NCBI GenBank assembly: GCA_002701395.1
Contig: NZVC01000027.1
Coordinates: forward strand, 16,160 to 80,159
Reading direction: 5' to 3'
Source of the DNA: Maritimibacter sp.
Lineage (GTDB): Bacteria > Pseudomonadota > Alphaproteobacteria > Rhodobacterales > Rhodobacteraceae
Length of the DNA: 64,000 nucleotides
Shown: positions 43,331 through 52,453 of the stretch, piece after piece
Layout: every line of letters begins with the position of its first letter
Numbering within the stretch: position 1 is the stretch's first letter
The notes under the pieces: generated by a model
What the model saw: only the letters and a program-made list of their open reading frames with translations
The model's database searches: none
Told to the model about the DNA's origin: nothing
Translations under genes and position numbers: made by a program

Positions 43331-45106
43331 CTAGGCAGGCACCTGCGGCCGCATGTCGGACGGATCGATCCCCGCCACCTCGACCGGATTTTTCATCGCG
43401 TCGCGGCGGAACGGCTCTCCGAGTTCCTGATTGATCATCGCCTCGATCAGCGTGGTGATCCCCGCCGCCTGATCCTTGATCGCCTGCGCCAGCGCCGCGG
43501 TCAGTTCGTCCATCGTCCGCGCCACCACGCCCTTCAGGCCGCACGCCTCGGCCAGTTTCGCATAGGACACGCCCTCGCCCAGTTCGGTGCCAACGAAGTT
43601 GTCGTCGTACCACAGGGTCGAGTTCCGCTTTTCGGCGCCCCACTGATAGTTGCGGAACACCACCTGCGTGATCGCGGGCCATTCCTCGCGGCCTATCGCC
43701 GTCAGTTCGGTCACCGCGATGCCGAAGGCGCCGTCGCCCGAGAAGCCCACGACCGGCGTGTCCGGACAGGCGATCTTGGCGCCGACGATGGACGGCAGGC
43801 CATAGCCGCAGGGGCCGAACAGGCCCGGGGCAAGGTATTTCCGCCCCGCCTCGAACGACGGATAGGCGTTGCCGATGGCGCAGTTGTTGCCGATGTCGGA
43901 ACTGATGATAGCTTCGCGCGGCAGAGCCGCCTGGATCGCGCGCCATGCCTTGCGCGGGCTCAGCCAGTCGGGCTTGGCGTCGCGGGCGCGCTGGTTCCAC
44001 GTCGTGCCGGGATCGTCGTCTTCGTGATCCATCGAGCTAAGCTCTTGCGCCCATGCCGATTTCGTCTGCGCGATGGCGGCCTCGCGGTCGGTGCGCCCCG
44101 CGTCGCCGGCGCTGTCGGACAGCCCGGCCAGCAGGGTCTTGGCCACCTTCTTCGCGTCGCCCACGATCCCGACCGAGATCGTCTTGGTCAGGCCGATGCG
44201 GTCGGGGTTGATGTCGACCTGTATGATCTTCGCGTCCTGCGGCCAGTAGTCGATGCCATAGCCCGGCAGTGTCGAGAACGGGTTCAGCCGGGTGCCCAGC
44301 GCCAGCACCACATCGGCCTGCCGGATCAGCTGCATCGCGGCCTTCGACCCGTTATAGCCCAGCGGCCCCGCGAACAGCGGGTGCGAGCCGGGGAAGGCGT
44401 CGTTGTGCTGATAGCCGACGCAGACCGGCGCCGAAAGCCGTTCCGCCAGCGCGATGGTGTCGGGGATCGCGCCCGCCAGCACCACGCCCGCGCCGTTCAG
44501 GATCACCGGGAACTTCGCGTCGGACAGCAGTTTGGCCGCCTCGGCCAGCGCGGTCTCGCCGCCCGCCGGGCGCTCGAACTCCACCGGCTCGGGGATCATG
44601 ATGTCGACCACCTGCGTCCAGACGTCCCGTGGCACGTTGATCTGCGCCGGCGCACTGGCGCGGCGGGCCTTGGTGATGACGCGGCTGAGAACCTCGGCGA
44701 TGCGGGACGGGTCGCGCACCTCTTCCTGATAGGCGACCATGTCCTTGAAGGCCGCCATCTGTTCGACCTCTTGGAAGCCGCCCTGCCCGATGGTCTTGTT
44801 GGCCGCCTGTGGCGTGACCAGCAACAACGGCGTGTGGTTCCAATACGCGGTCTTCACGGCGGTGACGAAGTTGGTGATGCCCGGCCCGTTCTGCGCGATC
44901 ATCATCGACATCTTGCCGGACGCACGGGTGTAGCCGTCGGCCATCATCCCGCCAGACCCTTCGTGCGCGCAGTCCCAGAAGGTGATGCCCGCCTTCGGAA
45001 ACAGGTCCGAGATCGGCATGAAGGCCGAACCGATGATGCCGAAGGCATGTTCGATCCCGTGGCGTTGCAGCGTTTTGACGAAAGCTTCCTCGGTGGTCAT
45101 CTTCAC
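43331..45106 (-). CDS. xsc: Sulfoacetaldehyde acetyltransferase
   Basis: 591 residues from GTG with AGGAGA at ideal spacing, giving the canonical MKMTTEEAFVKTLQRHGIEH start. A plain ATG six bases later is the fallback. It is a ThDP enzyme with N-terminal GIIGSAFMPISDLFPKAGIT and catalytic Glu in WDCAHEGSGGMMADGYTRAS near 44. The C-terminal ThDP/Mg motif is GDGAFGIAVTELTAI(x)n followed by NYQWGAEKRNST near 455-490. Xsc cleaves sulfoacetaldehyde with phosphate to sulfite and acetyl phosphate. It heads xsc-pta-ackA. No taurine transporter or transaminase genes are adjacent. Confidence 0.95.
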   Translation of the reverse strand: MKMTTEEAFVKTLQRHGIEHAFGIIGSAFMPISDLFPKAGITFWDCAHEGSGGMMADGYTRASGKMSMMIAQNGPGITNFVTAVKTAYWNHTPLLLVTPQAANKTIGQGGFQEVEQMAAFKDMVAYQEEVRDPSRIAEVLSRVITKARRASAPAQINVPRDVWTQVVDIMIPEPVEFERPAGGETALAEAAKLLSDAKFPVILNGAGVVLAGAIPDTIALAERLSAPVCVGYQHNDAFPGSHPLFAGPLGYNGSKAAMQLIRQADVVLALGTRLNPFSTLPGYGIDYWPQDAKIIQVDINPDRIGLTKTISVGIVGDAKKVAKTLLAGLSDSAGDAGRTDREAAIAQTKSAWAQELSSMDHEDDDPGTTWNQRARDAKPDWLSPRKAWRAIQAALPREAIISSDIGNNCAIGNAYPSFEAGRKYLAPGLFGPCGYGLPSIVGAKIACPDTPVVGFSGDGAFGIAVTELTAIGREEWPAITQVVFRNYQWGAEKRNSTLWYDDNFVGTELGEGVSYAKLAEACGLKGVVARTMDELTAALAQAIKDQAAGITTLIEAMINQELGEPFRRDAMKNPVEVAGIDPSDMRPQVPA

Positions 45107-45179
45107 GGCCGGTCTCCTCTCCTGTGTTGGCGCAGGAAAGGCGCGCGGCGCGGGGTGTGTCAACCACTGACGGTCGGGG

Positions 45180-46625
45180 TCAGAAATACGTGCTGATCTT
45201 CAACTCGACAAAGCTGTCGCGGTCGACAAAGGACAGCGGGTCGGACCAGCCGTCGGCGCGGACGTGCAGCGCGGTGAGATCCAGCCGCACCGCGTCGTTC
45301 AGCCGGGTCGAGGCGGACAGCTGGAACAGCTGCGCATCGCTGTCCAGATCGTGGAACCCGCCCAGCCGGATCGCGGTGTCGCGGCTGTCGTTCAGGAACA
45401 GGTTGAGGCCGAGAAACAGGTCGTTGCCGAACAGGACCGACGGCGCCCGCATGCTGCGGTCGTCCCACAGGTATTCGGCGACCAGTGTCAGGCTGGCGTC
45501 CGCAGGCCCTATTCCATGAAAAGTGTAATCCCCACCCACGATACCGGACCAATAGCCGTCCATATTGTCGGGTTTGGTAAAGGCCAGTTCGGTCCGCACC
45601 TGTAGATCGCCGCGCGCATAGACCGCGCTGAGACCACCCTGCTGGATGTGCTGGTAATACGGCACGATCCCCAATCCGGGGATGGCCGAGACTTGCTGCA
45701 CGGCCTGCTCGACCACGTCTTCGGGCAGATCCGCAAGCTGGTCGAACAGGTCGCGGACACTGGACACGGCGGGGTCGCCGGATCGGAAGGCATCGACCAC
45801 GGCCGCGTTCACCGCATCGCAGGTCGCGTCCGTCACGCCGCCGGTGGGGGCGCAGCCCAACAGCCCGACCGGCGTCCGGCTGGTGCCGTTGAAATAGCTG
45901 GCCGCGACGTCCAGCGCGCCATCGCCCAATGCGAAGTTGTTGCGCCAGCGGAACGCGAAATCCAGATGGCGGCCGTCGCCCTCTTGGTACACCGCCTGTC
46001 CGTCGGCCACAGGAAACGGCGCGCGCAGGCGCGACGAGGCGCCGGGGCTGACAGGCTCGACAAAGCCGGTCAGGGCATAGGCGCTGAAGGTCCCGAAATC
46101 GCTGTAGTAGCTGGCGTTGATCATCGGCGTTCCGACGAAGTCGCCGCCATAGATCACGTCGGTCCCGTCCTGCGGGTTCAGCACGTTCATCACCGACCGG
46201 CTTTCCGCGACGCCCCATGTGTCGACGTTCATCCCCGCCAGCAGATCCCAGTCGCCGAACGACCGGGTGTAATAGGCGCGTTGCAAGTTGAACGCATCGC
46301 GCGCGCCGTCGGTGTCCGCGCTGGCCGAAAACTGCAGGACGACTTGCCCCGTTCCCAGCGGCATCGTCGCGTTCACCGTCGTGCCGAAGAAGACCTGCGC
46401 GCCCGCGTCCGACTGTCCAGCATAGCGCCCGTCGTCCAGATAGGACCGCAGCCCGAAATCGAACTGCCCGGACACGGACAGCCCCGGGCTCGACAAGTCG
46501 GACTGCGCGCTGACCGCAACGGGCGCCAAAAGGCACCCGGCAACGGCAAGGCCGCGCAGGCGGGTCCGCCGCATCTTGCGATGACCGATCGACATCAGCG
46601 CAGTCTGGGCGATCCTCCGGGCCAT
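45180..46625 (-). CDS. Outer-membrane beta-barrel protein of an RND-linked envelope module
   Basis: 481 residues. The signal peptide ends near VAVSAQSD (about residue 41 from this start). Alternating hydrophobic strands rich in Gly, Tyr and Asp follow to a C-terminal aromatic (ELKISTYF), the outer-membrane insertion signal. It resembles DUF1302-type or alginate-porin-like barrels. Start: ATG 46625 lies two bases after the stop of the LolA-like gene; TTG 46631 (overlapping) and later ATGs are possible. It is the third gene of the RND, LolA-like, barrel unit and probably its outer-membrane partner. The substrate is unknown. Confidence 0.7.
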   Translation of the reverse strand: MARRIAQTALMSIGHRKMRRTRLRGLAVAGCLLAPVAVSAQSDLSSPGLSVSGQFDFGLRSYLDDGRYAGQSDAGAQVFFGTTVNATMPLGTGQVVLQFSASADTDGARDAFNLQRAYYTRSFGDWDLLAGMNVDTWGVAESRSVMNVLNPQDGTDVIYGGDFVGTPMINASYYSDFGTFSAYALTGFVEPVSPGASSRLRAPFPVADGQAVYQEGDGRHLDFAFRWRNNFALGDGALDVAASYFNGTSRTPVGLLGCAPTGGVTDATCDAVNAAVVDAFRSGDPAVSSVRDLFDQLADLPEDVVEQAVQQVSAIPGLGIVPYYQHIQQGGLSAVYARGDLQVRTELAFTKPDNMDGYWSGIVGGDYTFHGIGPADASLTLVAEYLWDDRSMRAPSVLFGNDLFLGLNLFLNDSRDTAIRLGGFHDLDSDAQLFQLSASTRLNDAVRLDLTALHVRADGWSDPLSFVDRDSFVELKISTYF

Positions 46626-46627
46626 GG

Positions 46628-47407
46628 TCAACGGATGCGGCTAAGCGCGTTGGGCGACAGCGCGTTGGGGTTCACCCCCGCATTGAAGCGATAGCCCGAC
46701 CACGTCAGCGTCGTCGCCTTCCCGGTCAGGTGGTTCTGCATCACCATCCGGCTCGCCCGCCAAAACCGGCCCTGATACTGGCGGTAGCCGCTGATCGACA
46801 GCGTCTTCACATGCGCCCCGCGCCGGTCGTAATACTGCACCTGCCGGATCGTCAGGTTCGACGTGTCGAACCACACCCGTTGCAGGCTGTAGCCCGAAGC
46901 GGTGCGGGGACGCCGGTCGACGATGTGACAGGTGCCGCCGCCGGGACAGGCGCCGTCCTGCACCCATGTGTGGGTGAACTTGCCGATTTCCTGATCGGTC
47001 ATGTCCTCGTAGGCGAATTCGCTGCCAACGAAGGACCCGCTGCGCCCCGAGGACGAGATGCGCCGCACCTTCGACAGCGACGGCAGCCACAGCCACTGGT
47101 CGTCGTTCCGCCCCGCATAGCCGTGGGTCAGCAGCGCCGTGCCCTGAATGTCGCCGGGCCAGCGGAACACGATCAGCGACCGCGACGCGCCCCGCCCCGT
47201 CTCGACCCACTGCGCGTCGAACCGGCGCGAGCTGGACGCCCCCCCGGCAGTCAGGATCATCTCGCCGCTGACCGACAGGTCGCCCCAGCCGGAATTGCGG
47301 GACGCGGCCTCTTCCGCGATGGCGGTGCCCTTCTCGACGGCGGGCTGCGCCGACGCGGGCATCACGGTCAGGGTCAGCAGGGCGATCAACAGGAAACGGA
47401 ACAGCAT
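46628..47407 (-). CDS. Periplasmic LolA-like (outer-membrane lipoprotein-sorting-type) protein
   Basis: 259 residues. The signal peptide is about 1-21 (LFRFLLIALLTLTVMPASAQ). The mature protein matches the LolA-like half-barrel found next to MMPL pumps. It has FDAQWVETGRGASRSLIVFRWPGDIQGTALL in pieces near 64-94, QWLWLPSLSKVRRISSSGRSGSF near 105, and VWFDTSNLTIRQVQYYDRRG near 175. Two Cys (GACPGGGTCH) near 150 may form a disulfide. The fold binds acyl chains or other hydrophobic cargo. It overlaps the pump gene by one base and is probably its periplasmic carrier. Confidence 0.82.
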   Translation of the reverse strand: MLFRFLLIALLTLTVMPASAQPAVEKGTAIAEEAASRNSGWGDLSVSGEMILTAGGASSSRRFDAQWVETGRGASRSLIVFRWPGDIQGTALLTHGYAGRNDDQWLWLPSLSKVRRISSSGRSGSFVGSEFAYEDMTDQEIGKFTHTWVQDGACPGGGTCHIVDRRPRTASGYSLQRVWFDTSNLTIRQVQYYDRRGAHVKTLSISGYRQYQGRFWRASRMVMQNHLTGKATTLTWSGYRFNAGVNPNALSPNALSRIR

Positions 47408-49671
47408 CAGCGGCGTCCTTTCAGGGCAAGCAACAGGGCGGGCAGGAACAGAAGGTCGGCCAACAGCGCGAAGCCCACGACGAAGACCGTCAGCGCGCCG
47501 ATGTGGCGGTTGATGACGAAGCCCGACAGCATCATCACCGCGAACCCCGCCATCAGCGCCAGCGAGGTGATCACGATGGCCGCGCCCACGACAGAAAACG
47601 TGTCGCGCAGCGCCGCCTCGGCCACGCGCCCGGCGCGGCGGCGGCGCAGGTAGTGCATCAGGAAATGCACCGTATCGTCCACGACGATGCCGAAGGTCAT
47701 GGTCGTCACCACGGTCGATCCAAGGTTCACGTCCCTAAAGGTATAGCCCCAAAGCCCGAAGGCCAGCACGGCGGGCACAAGGTTGGGCACAAGGCTGATC
47801 GCGCCGTAGGTGAAACTGCGCAGGGTCAGCACCATGATCCCCGAGATCGCGGCCAGCACCACGGCCAGTCCCATCAGCATCTGCCGGTTGTTCTGCTGTG
47901 ACAGACGGGCAAAGGCGATGGACACGCCCGACGCGCGAGAGGCGATGGCGGGCTCGTTCGCGGCCAGCCACGCCTCGGCCCGGTCGGCAAGATCGCGGGT
48001 CTCGTTCGAGCTGGCGACGCGCAGCCCCGCGATCAGACGGGTCTGGGTGCGGCTGACGTCGATGGTCGAGGTCAGATCGTGCCCGGGCGGCAGCGAAAAC
48101 TCGTACAGCATCATCAGCTGCGCCCCGGCTTCGCGGCTGTCGGGCAGCGCGGCGTCCTCGCCGGTCATCGCGCCGTTCATCCGTTTCAGGATGTCGGCGA
48201 TGGACGTGACCGAAACGACGCCGGGCTGCGCCGCCAGCCATTCGGCGAAGCGGTCGACCGAGGCAAGGAACGCCGGATCGAAGACCGAACCGTCCGGCGC
48301 TTTGAACGAGAATTGCAGGCTGTCCAGCCCCGACAGCTTGTCTTGGATCGCGTCGGCGGACTGACGGAACTCGGTCCGGGGGGCGAAATAACGGAAAATG
48401 CTGTCGTCGTAGCCGATCCTGAGGATGCCGGTGATCGCCACCAGCACGGCCACCGGGAACAGCCACAGCCAGAGTTTCCAGCGCGTCAGGATCGCGGTGG
48501 CGATGCCCTGCATCATCGCGGGCGTGATCGGGATGCGCGCGGCGTGGGCGCGGCGGTCGAACCGCAGCCCCGCCGGGACGACCACCAGCGTCGCGGCCAG
48601 CCCGACCAGCAGCCCGAAGGCGATGATGTTGCCCATATCGCGCAGCGGCGGCGCCTGGCTGAAGTTCAGGCACAGAAAGCCGATGGCGGTGGTCAGGTTG
48701 GTGACCGTGACGGCGCCAAGGTTCTCTTCCAGCGCGGTCTCAATGGCGCGGTCGGGGCCGTCGCTGTCCAGCGCCCGCATCCAGCTGAGCAGGACGTGGA
48801 TGCAGGACGCGGTCAGCAGCACCAGCACCGACAGCGGGCTGATCGCGGTGCCGGCGGTCAGCACGATCCCGGTCCAGCCCGCGATGCCCAGCGTCGCCAC
48901 CGTGCCGCAGATGGCCACCACCAGCGTTGTGATCGCCCCGACGATGGTGCGCATCATGAACAGCAGAACCGCCACCACCATCAGCGCCGCCAGCGGCACC
49001 AGCCACGTCAGGTCTTGGATCGCGATCCGTTCCAGCGCCAGCCCGCCAAGAAAGCCGCCGGTGACCCGGAAGCTCCAGCCCGGATGCGCCGCGCGCCAGC
49101 CGCCCAGCATGGCATCGACATGGGCGGCGGCCTCGTCCCGGCCCGCTTCGGTCCCCGGCAGGACTAGCTGCAGGCTCATCCCGAACGCGTCGCCGTCCGC
49201 CGACACGAACCGGCCCTCGGCCTCGTCCAGATCGGCCAGCCCCTCGCGAAAGCGGGTGGCATCGGCCAAGGCCAGGGGGCCGGTGTCGGGCAGCAACGGC
49301 TCGATCAGGATCTCGTCGCCCTCGGACCGCGACAGGGTCAGGTTCACCGGGCTGTCGACGCGCAGGACATACGGCACCTGCCATCCGTCATCGGTGAAAT
49401 CGCGCAGTGCCGACAGGATGCCGGGGTCGAAGGCCGCGCCCTCGGGCGGGGTCAGCAGGAACAGCAATCCGTCCGTGCTGTTGTAGGCGGCGTCCAGCGC
49501 CAGCAGGTCGCGGTATTCCGGGTTGTCGCGCGAGAAGAAGGCGCGGTTGTCGGTCGAGAATTGCAGGCGCGGGATACCGGTGGCCAGCCCCGCGACCAGC
49601 AGCGCCAGCACCAACAGGAATAGTCGGTTGTGCCGCAGGATCGCGCGCGCGATGCGCTGAGACGCGGTCAT
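47407..49671 (-). CDS. RND/MMPL-family exporter
   Basis: 754 residues. Two repeats each have one helix, a large periplasmic domain and a five-helix bundle: about 15-395 and 430-750. The helices include LVPLAALMVVAVLLFMMRTI near 232 and FGIVVDDTVHFLMHYLRRR near 680, where acidic residues in the fourth-helix region match the proton relay of RND pumps. Size and linkage to a LolA-like protein fit lipid- or hopanoid-type MMPL exporters, not tripartite drug pumps. ATG 49671 is the only good start, although its ribosome site is weak. Confidence 0.85.
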   Translation of the reverse strand: MTASQRIARAILRHNRLFLLVLALLVAGLATGIPRLQFSTDNRAFFSRDNPEYRDLLALDAAYNSTDGLLFLLTPPEGAAFDPGILSALRDFTDDGWQVPYVLRVDSPVNLTLSRSEGDEILIEPLLPDTGPLALADATRFREGLADLDEAEGRFVSADGDAFGMSLQLVLPGTEAGRDEAAAHVDAMLGGWRAAHPGWSFRVTGGFLGGLALERIAIQDLTWLVPLAALMVVAVLLFMMRTIVGAITTLVVAICGTVATLGIAGWTGIVLTAGTAISPLSVLVLLTASCIHVLLSWMRALDSDGPDRAIETALEENLGAVTVTNLTTAIGFLCLNFSQAPPLRDMGNIIAFGLLVGLAATLVVVPAGLRFDRRAHAARIPITPAMMQGIATAILTRWKLWLWLFPVAVLVAITGILRIGYDDSIFRYFAPRTEFRQSADAIQDKLSGLDSLQFSFKAPDGSVFDPAFLASVDRFAEWLAAQPGVVSVTSIADILKRMNGAMTGEDAALPDSREAGAQLMMLYEFSLPPGHDLTSTIDVSRTQTRLIAGLRVASSNETRDLADRAEAWLAANEPAIASRASGVSIAFARLSQQNNRQMLMGLAVVLAAISGIMVLTLRSFTYGAISLVPNLVPAVLAFGLWGYTFRDVNLGSTVVTTMTFGIVVDDTVHFLMHYLRRRRAGRVAEAALRDTFSVVGAAIVITSLALMAGFAVMMLSGFVINRHIGALTVFVVGFALLADLLFLPALLLALKGRR

Positions 49672-49816
49672 CGGCACGGGTCCGGATCGGTCATGGCATT
49701 GAAACGGCGGCGCATTGTCCCGGTCCGGTCCTCCCTCGGCCTGTGGCAGAGGTAGTGCACGGCGGGTGGGTCGGGCAAGGGCACGTCCCGCCGCACCCCT
49801 ACACGTTTGCGGGGGG

Positions 49817-50482
49817 TCAGGCCGCGCTGCGCGTCCCGACGTAGCCGTGCGCCGCGACGGCCAGCAGCGCCGAGGCCGCAACGCCGTCGATCAGCAAAGG
49901 GCCGCCCGGTCGCGACAGCACCGAACGATGCCGCGCCATCCCGGCGCAGCCCAGCACCACGCTTCGCGCCCCGTCGGCGGCGGCGGCGGTGATCTCGCGG
50001 TCGAGCGTGGCCAGCACATCGTCGCCGCCTTCTTCCACCGCCAGAACCGGCAGGCCGCTGGGACGCACCCCGGTGCAGGCGTCGGCGAAGCCGTATGAGG
50101 CGATGTTGCCCTCGATCACCGGGACCGAGATCGGCAGCGTGGTGACGACGCCGAACCGTCCGCCCATCAGCACCGCCATGTGAAACCCCGCCTGCCCGAT
50201 GCCCAGCACCGGGCAATGCGCCATCGCGCGGGCGCCGTCCAACCCGGTGTCGTCGAAGCAGGCGATGACGATGGCGTCCACGTCGGCCGCCCGTGCCTTG
50301 GGCAGCAGCGCCAAAAGCCCCGGCACCGCCGCGTCGCCGTCCGCCGCGCCCTGTATCGCGGGGGGGCCGTCGGTGTTGGTCCAGCCGATCACCTCGGCCT
50401 CCGGCACGGCGGCGCGGGCGGCCTCGACGATGCTGTCGGTCATCTCGGCGGTGGAATTCGGGTTGATGTACAGCAGACGCAT
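49817..50482 (-). CDS. Asp/Glu/hydantoin racemase-family protein
   Basis: 221 residues. The two-Cys racemase fold: LLYINPNSTAEMTDSIVEAA at 3, the first Cys in AIVIACFDDTGLDGAR near 75, the second in SVVLGCAGMARH near 180, and FGVVTTLPISVPVIEGNIASYG near 112. These match hydantoin or allantoin racemases more than glutamate racemase. It overlaps the PotC-like permease stop by one base, so it is the last gene of the importer operon. It presumably racemises the imported compound, which points to a hydantoin-, allantoin- or amino-acid-like substrate. Confidence 0.85.
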   Translation of the reverse strand: MRLLYINPNSTAEMTDSIVEAARAAVPEAEVIGWTNTDGPPAIQGAADGDAAVPGLLALLPKARAADVDAIVIACFDDTGLDGARAMAHCPVLGIGQAGFHMAVLMGGRFGVVTTLPISVPVIEGNIASYGFADACTGVRPSGLPVLAVEEGGDDVLATLDREITAAAADGARSVVLGCAGMARHRSVLSRPGGPLLIDGVAASALLAVAAHGYVGTRSAA

Positions 50483-51318
50483 CAGACGCCCTTGCCGGCA
50501 TCCGACCCGTGGCGGGCCCGGCGTTTCGCCATGACCCAGACGGTGAACAGGAACGCCCCGATGATCAGGAATGAGAATACCGTCGTCAGTGTGCCCAGCG
50601 CATAGATCACCGGCGTGGTCACGTTGGTGGTCATCCCGAAGATTTCGAGCGGCAGGGTGTTGTAGCTGCCCGCTGTCAGCAGCGTCCGCGCAAACTCGTC
50701 ATAGCTGAGAGTAAATCCGAACAGCGCGACGCCCAGCAGCGACGGCGCGATGATCGGCAGCACGACATAGCGGATCGTCTGCCACGCGGTCGCGCCTTGG
50801 TCGCGGGCGGCTTCCTCGTAGGATTTGTCGAAGCGGTTGAACACGGCGAACATGATCAGCAGGCCGAAGGGCAGCGTCCACGTCAGTTGGGACCCCAGAC
50901 CCGAAGTGGCCCAGTGGATCTTAAGACCCAGCTGGTTGAAGATCAGGCCGACACCCAGAGAGATCAGGATCGACGGGATCACCAGCGACGCGATGGCAAG
51001 GTAGAACAGCAGCGCCGATCCGGCGAACCGCTTGCGGAAGGCAAGCCCCGCCATCACCGAAACGACCACGGTGACGACCATCACCAGCAGGCCCAGCGCA
51101 AGGCTGCGGCGGAAGGCGCCCCAGATGTCGCCGACCGCCTGTTCCTGAAACAGGTCGCGGAACCAGTGCAGCGACACGCCGCGCATCGGGAAGGTCAGGC
51201 CACCGCCCTCGCCCTGAAAGGACAGGATGCCGATGGTGATCGTGGGCCCGTAGAGGAACAGCACGAACAGGCCGAAAAAGGCGGCGAGGACGTAGAAGCT
51301 GCGGGGGCGTTTTTCCAT
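50482..51318 (-). CDS. PotC-like ABC transporter permease
   Basis: 278 residues with six membrane helices and the EAA loop EEAARDQGATAWQTIRYVVLP near 168. The opening RSFYVLAAFFGLFVLFLYGPT and the segment FQGEGGGLTFPMRGVSLHWF are typical of spermidine/putrescine-type PotC permeases. It pairs with the PotB-like permease encoded upstream, from which it is separated by an unusual 153-base segment (see the 51.3-51.5 kb entry). Confidence 0.92.
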   Translation of the reverse strand: MEKRPRSFYVLAAFFGLFVLFLYGPTITIGILSFQGEGGGLTFPMRGVSLHWFRDLFQEQAVGDIWGAFRRSLALGLLVMVVTVVVSVMAGLAFRKRFAGSALLFYLAIASLVIPSILISLGVGLIFNQLGLKIHWATSGLGSQLTWTLPFGLLIMFAVFNRFDKSYEEAARDQGATAWQTIRYVVLPIIAPSLLGVALFGFTLSYDEFARTLLTAGSYNTLPLEIFGMTTNVTTPVIYALGTLTTVFSFLIIGAFLFTVWVMAKRRARHGSDAGKGV

Positions 51319-51321
51319 CGG

Positions 51322-51468
51322 TCAGCTCCGGTGGTTGATGTTGCGAGTGCGATCAGAAGCTCCGCCCGGCGGCACGCCGGGCAGCGCCACCCCGCCCCCC
51401 CGGGGCGGCGCTATTGCGCCACCCCGCGGGTCGGCGCCGCCCTTCGCGATAAACTCTTCAGCATCCAT
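51322..51468 (-). repeat. GC-rich insert with duplicated start region and a 48-codon frame between the two permease genes
   Basis: Both edges carry the same translation-start sequence: GGAGCTCTGACCGATGGAT at the left-hand permease's stop and GGAGCTGACCGATGGA before the next permease. The intervening frame runs ATG 51468 to TGA 51322 and encodes 48 residues rich in Gly, Pro and Ala (GGADPRGGAIAPPRGGGVA). It contains strong hairpin-forming GC stretches. It looks like a repeat element inserted with target duplication that happens to be translated, rather than a selected gene. A real small protein cannot be excluded. Confidence 0.45.
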
Positions 51469-51471
51469 CGG

Positions 51472-52392
51472 TCAGAGCTCCTTCCGGATGTTCACGAACC
51501 GCAGCAGGATGCCGATCACGATCAGCACCGTGCACAGCAGCACCACCGCCGTCGCGGCGGCGGACGGGTATTGCAGCAGCGCGATGTCGTTCGAGATCAG
51601 GCGGCCCACGTTCGCCTTCTGCGAGCCCGACATGAACCGCACCGTGATGAAGTCGCCCATCACCAGCGTGACGACGAAGATGGTGCCGATCATGATCCCC
51701 GGCTTGGTCAGCGGGATGATGACATGCAGCAGCGTCTGGAACCCCGACGCGCCGTTGTCATAGGCCGCTTCGATCAGCGACTTGTCGATGCGCATCATCG
51801 TGTTGAAGATCGGCACGACCATGAACAGCGTGTACAGGTGCACGAAGGCAAGGATCACCGAGAAATCGGAATACAGCAGCCATTCCAGCGGCTGGTCGAT
51901 CAGGCCCCAGTCCTGAAGCGTCTGGTTCGCGATGCCGTTGCGGCCAAGGAACGGAATCCAGCTGATCATGCGGATGATGTTCGAGGTCCAGAACGGGATC
52001 GTGCACAGCAGGAACAACGCGATCTGCATCGTCTGGCTGCGCACGTGGAATGCCAGAAAATACGCGACGGTAAAGCCGATGGACAGCGTGAAGGCCCATG
52101 TGATCAGCGCGTATTTGAACGTCGCCAGAAACACCCGCCACGTCACGGACGATCCGAACAGGAATTCGTAGTTCTCGAACGAGAAGTCCGGGATGATCGA
52201 GAATTCGGTCGCACGCCAGAAACTGACGATCACGATCATCACGATCGGCGCGACAAGGAAGGCCAGCAAGACCAGCGTCAGCGGCGCGGCCTGTAGCCAG
52301 CCCAGCAGGTTGCGGCCCATCGATCCCGGCGGTTTCGGCGGGCGCGTCGACTGCGGCACGGCAGGCGGCGTGTCGGTCAGCGTCTCGGTCAT
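51472..52392 (-). CDS. PotB-like ABC transporter permease
   Basis: 306 residues. A Pro-rich cytosolic start precedes six helices (the first is LQAAPLTLVLLAFLVAPIVMIVIV near 34). The EAA loop EAAYDNGASGFQTLLHVIIPL is near 207. It is the other half of the membrane channel and begins 61 bases after the binding-protein gene. The family (PotB/PotH) imports polyamines or amino-acid-like compounds. Confidence 0.92.
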   Translation of the reverse strand: MTETLTDTPPAVPQSTRPPKPPGSMGRNLLGWLQAAPLTLVLLAFLVAPIVMIVIVSFWRATEFSIIPDFSFENYEFLFGSSVTWRVFLATFKYALITWAFTLSIGFTVAYFLAFHVRSQTMQIALFLLCTIPFWTSNIIRMISWIPFLGRNGIANQTLQDWGLIDQPLEWLLYSDFSVILAFVHLYTLFMVVPIFNTMMRIDKSLIEAAYDNGASGFQTLLHVIIPLTKPGIMIGTIFVVTLVMGDFITVRFMSGSQKANVGRLISNDIALLQYPSAAATAVVLLCTVLIVIGILLRFVNIRKEL

Positions 52393-52453
52393 CGGCAGGC
52401 CTTCGAAAAAGGAAAAAAGACGCGGAGGCCGAAACCCCCGCGCCAGTGGTTCA

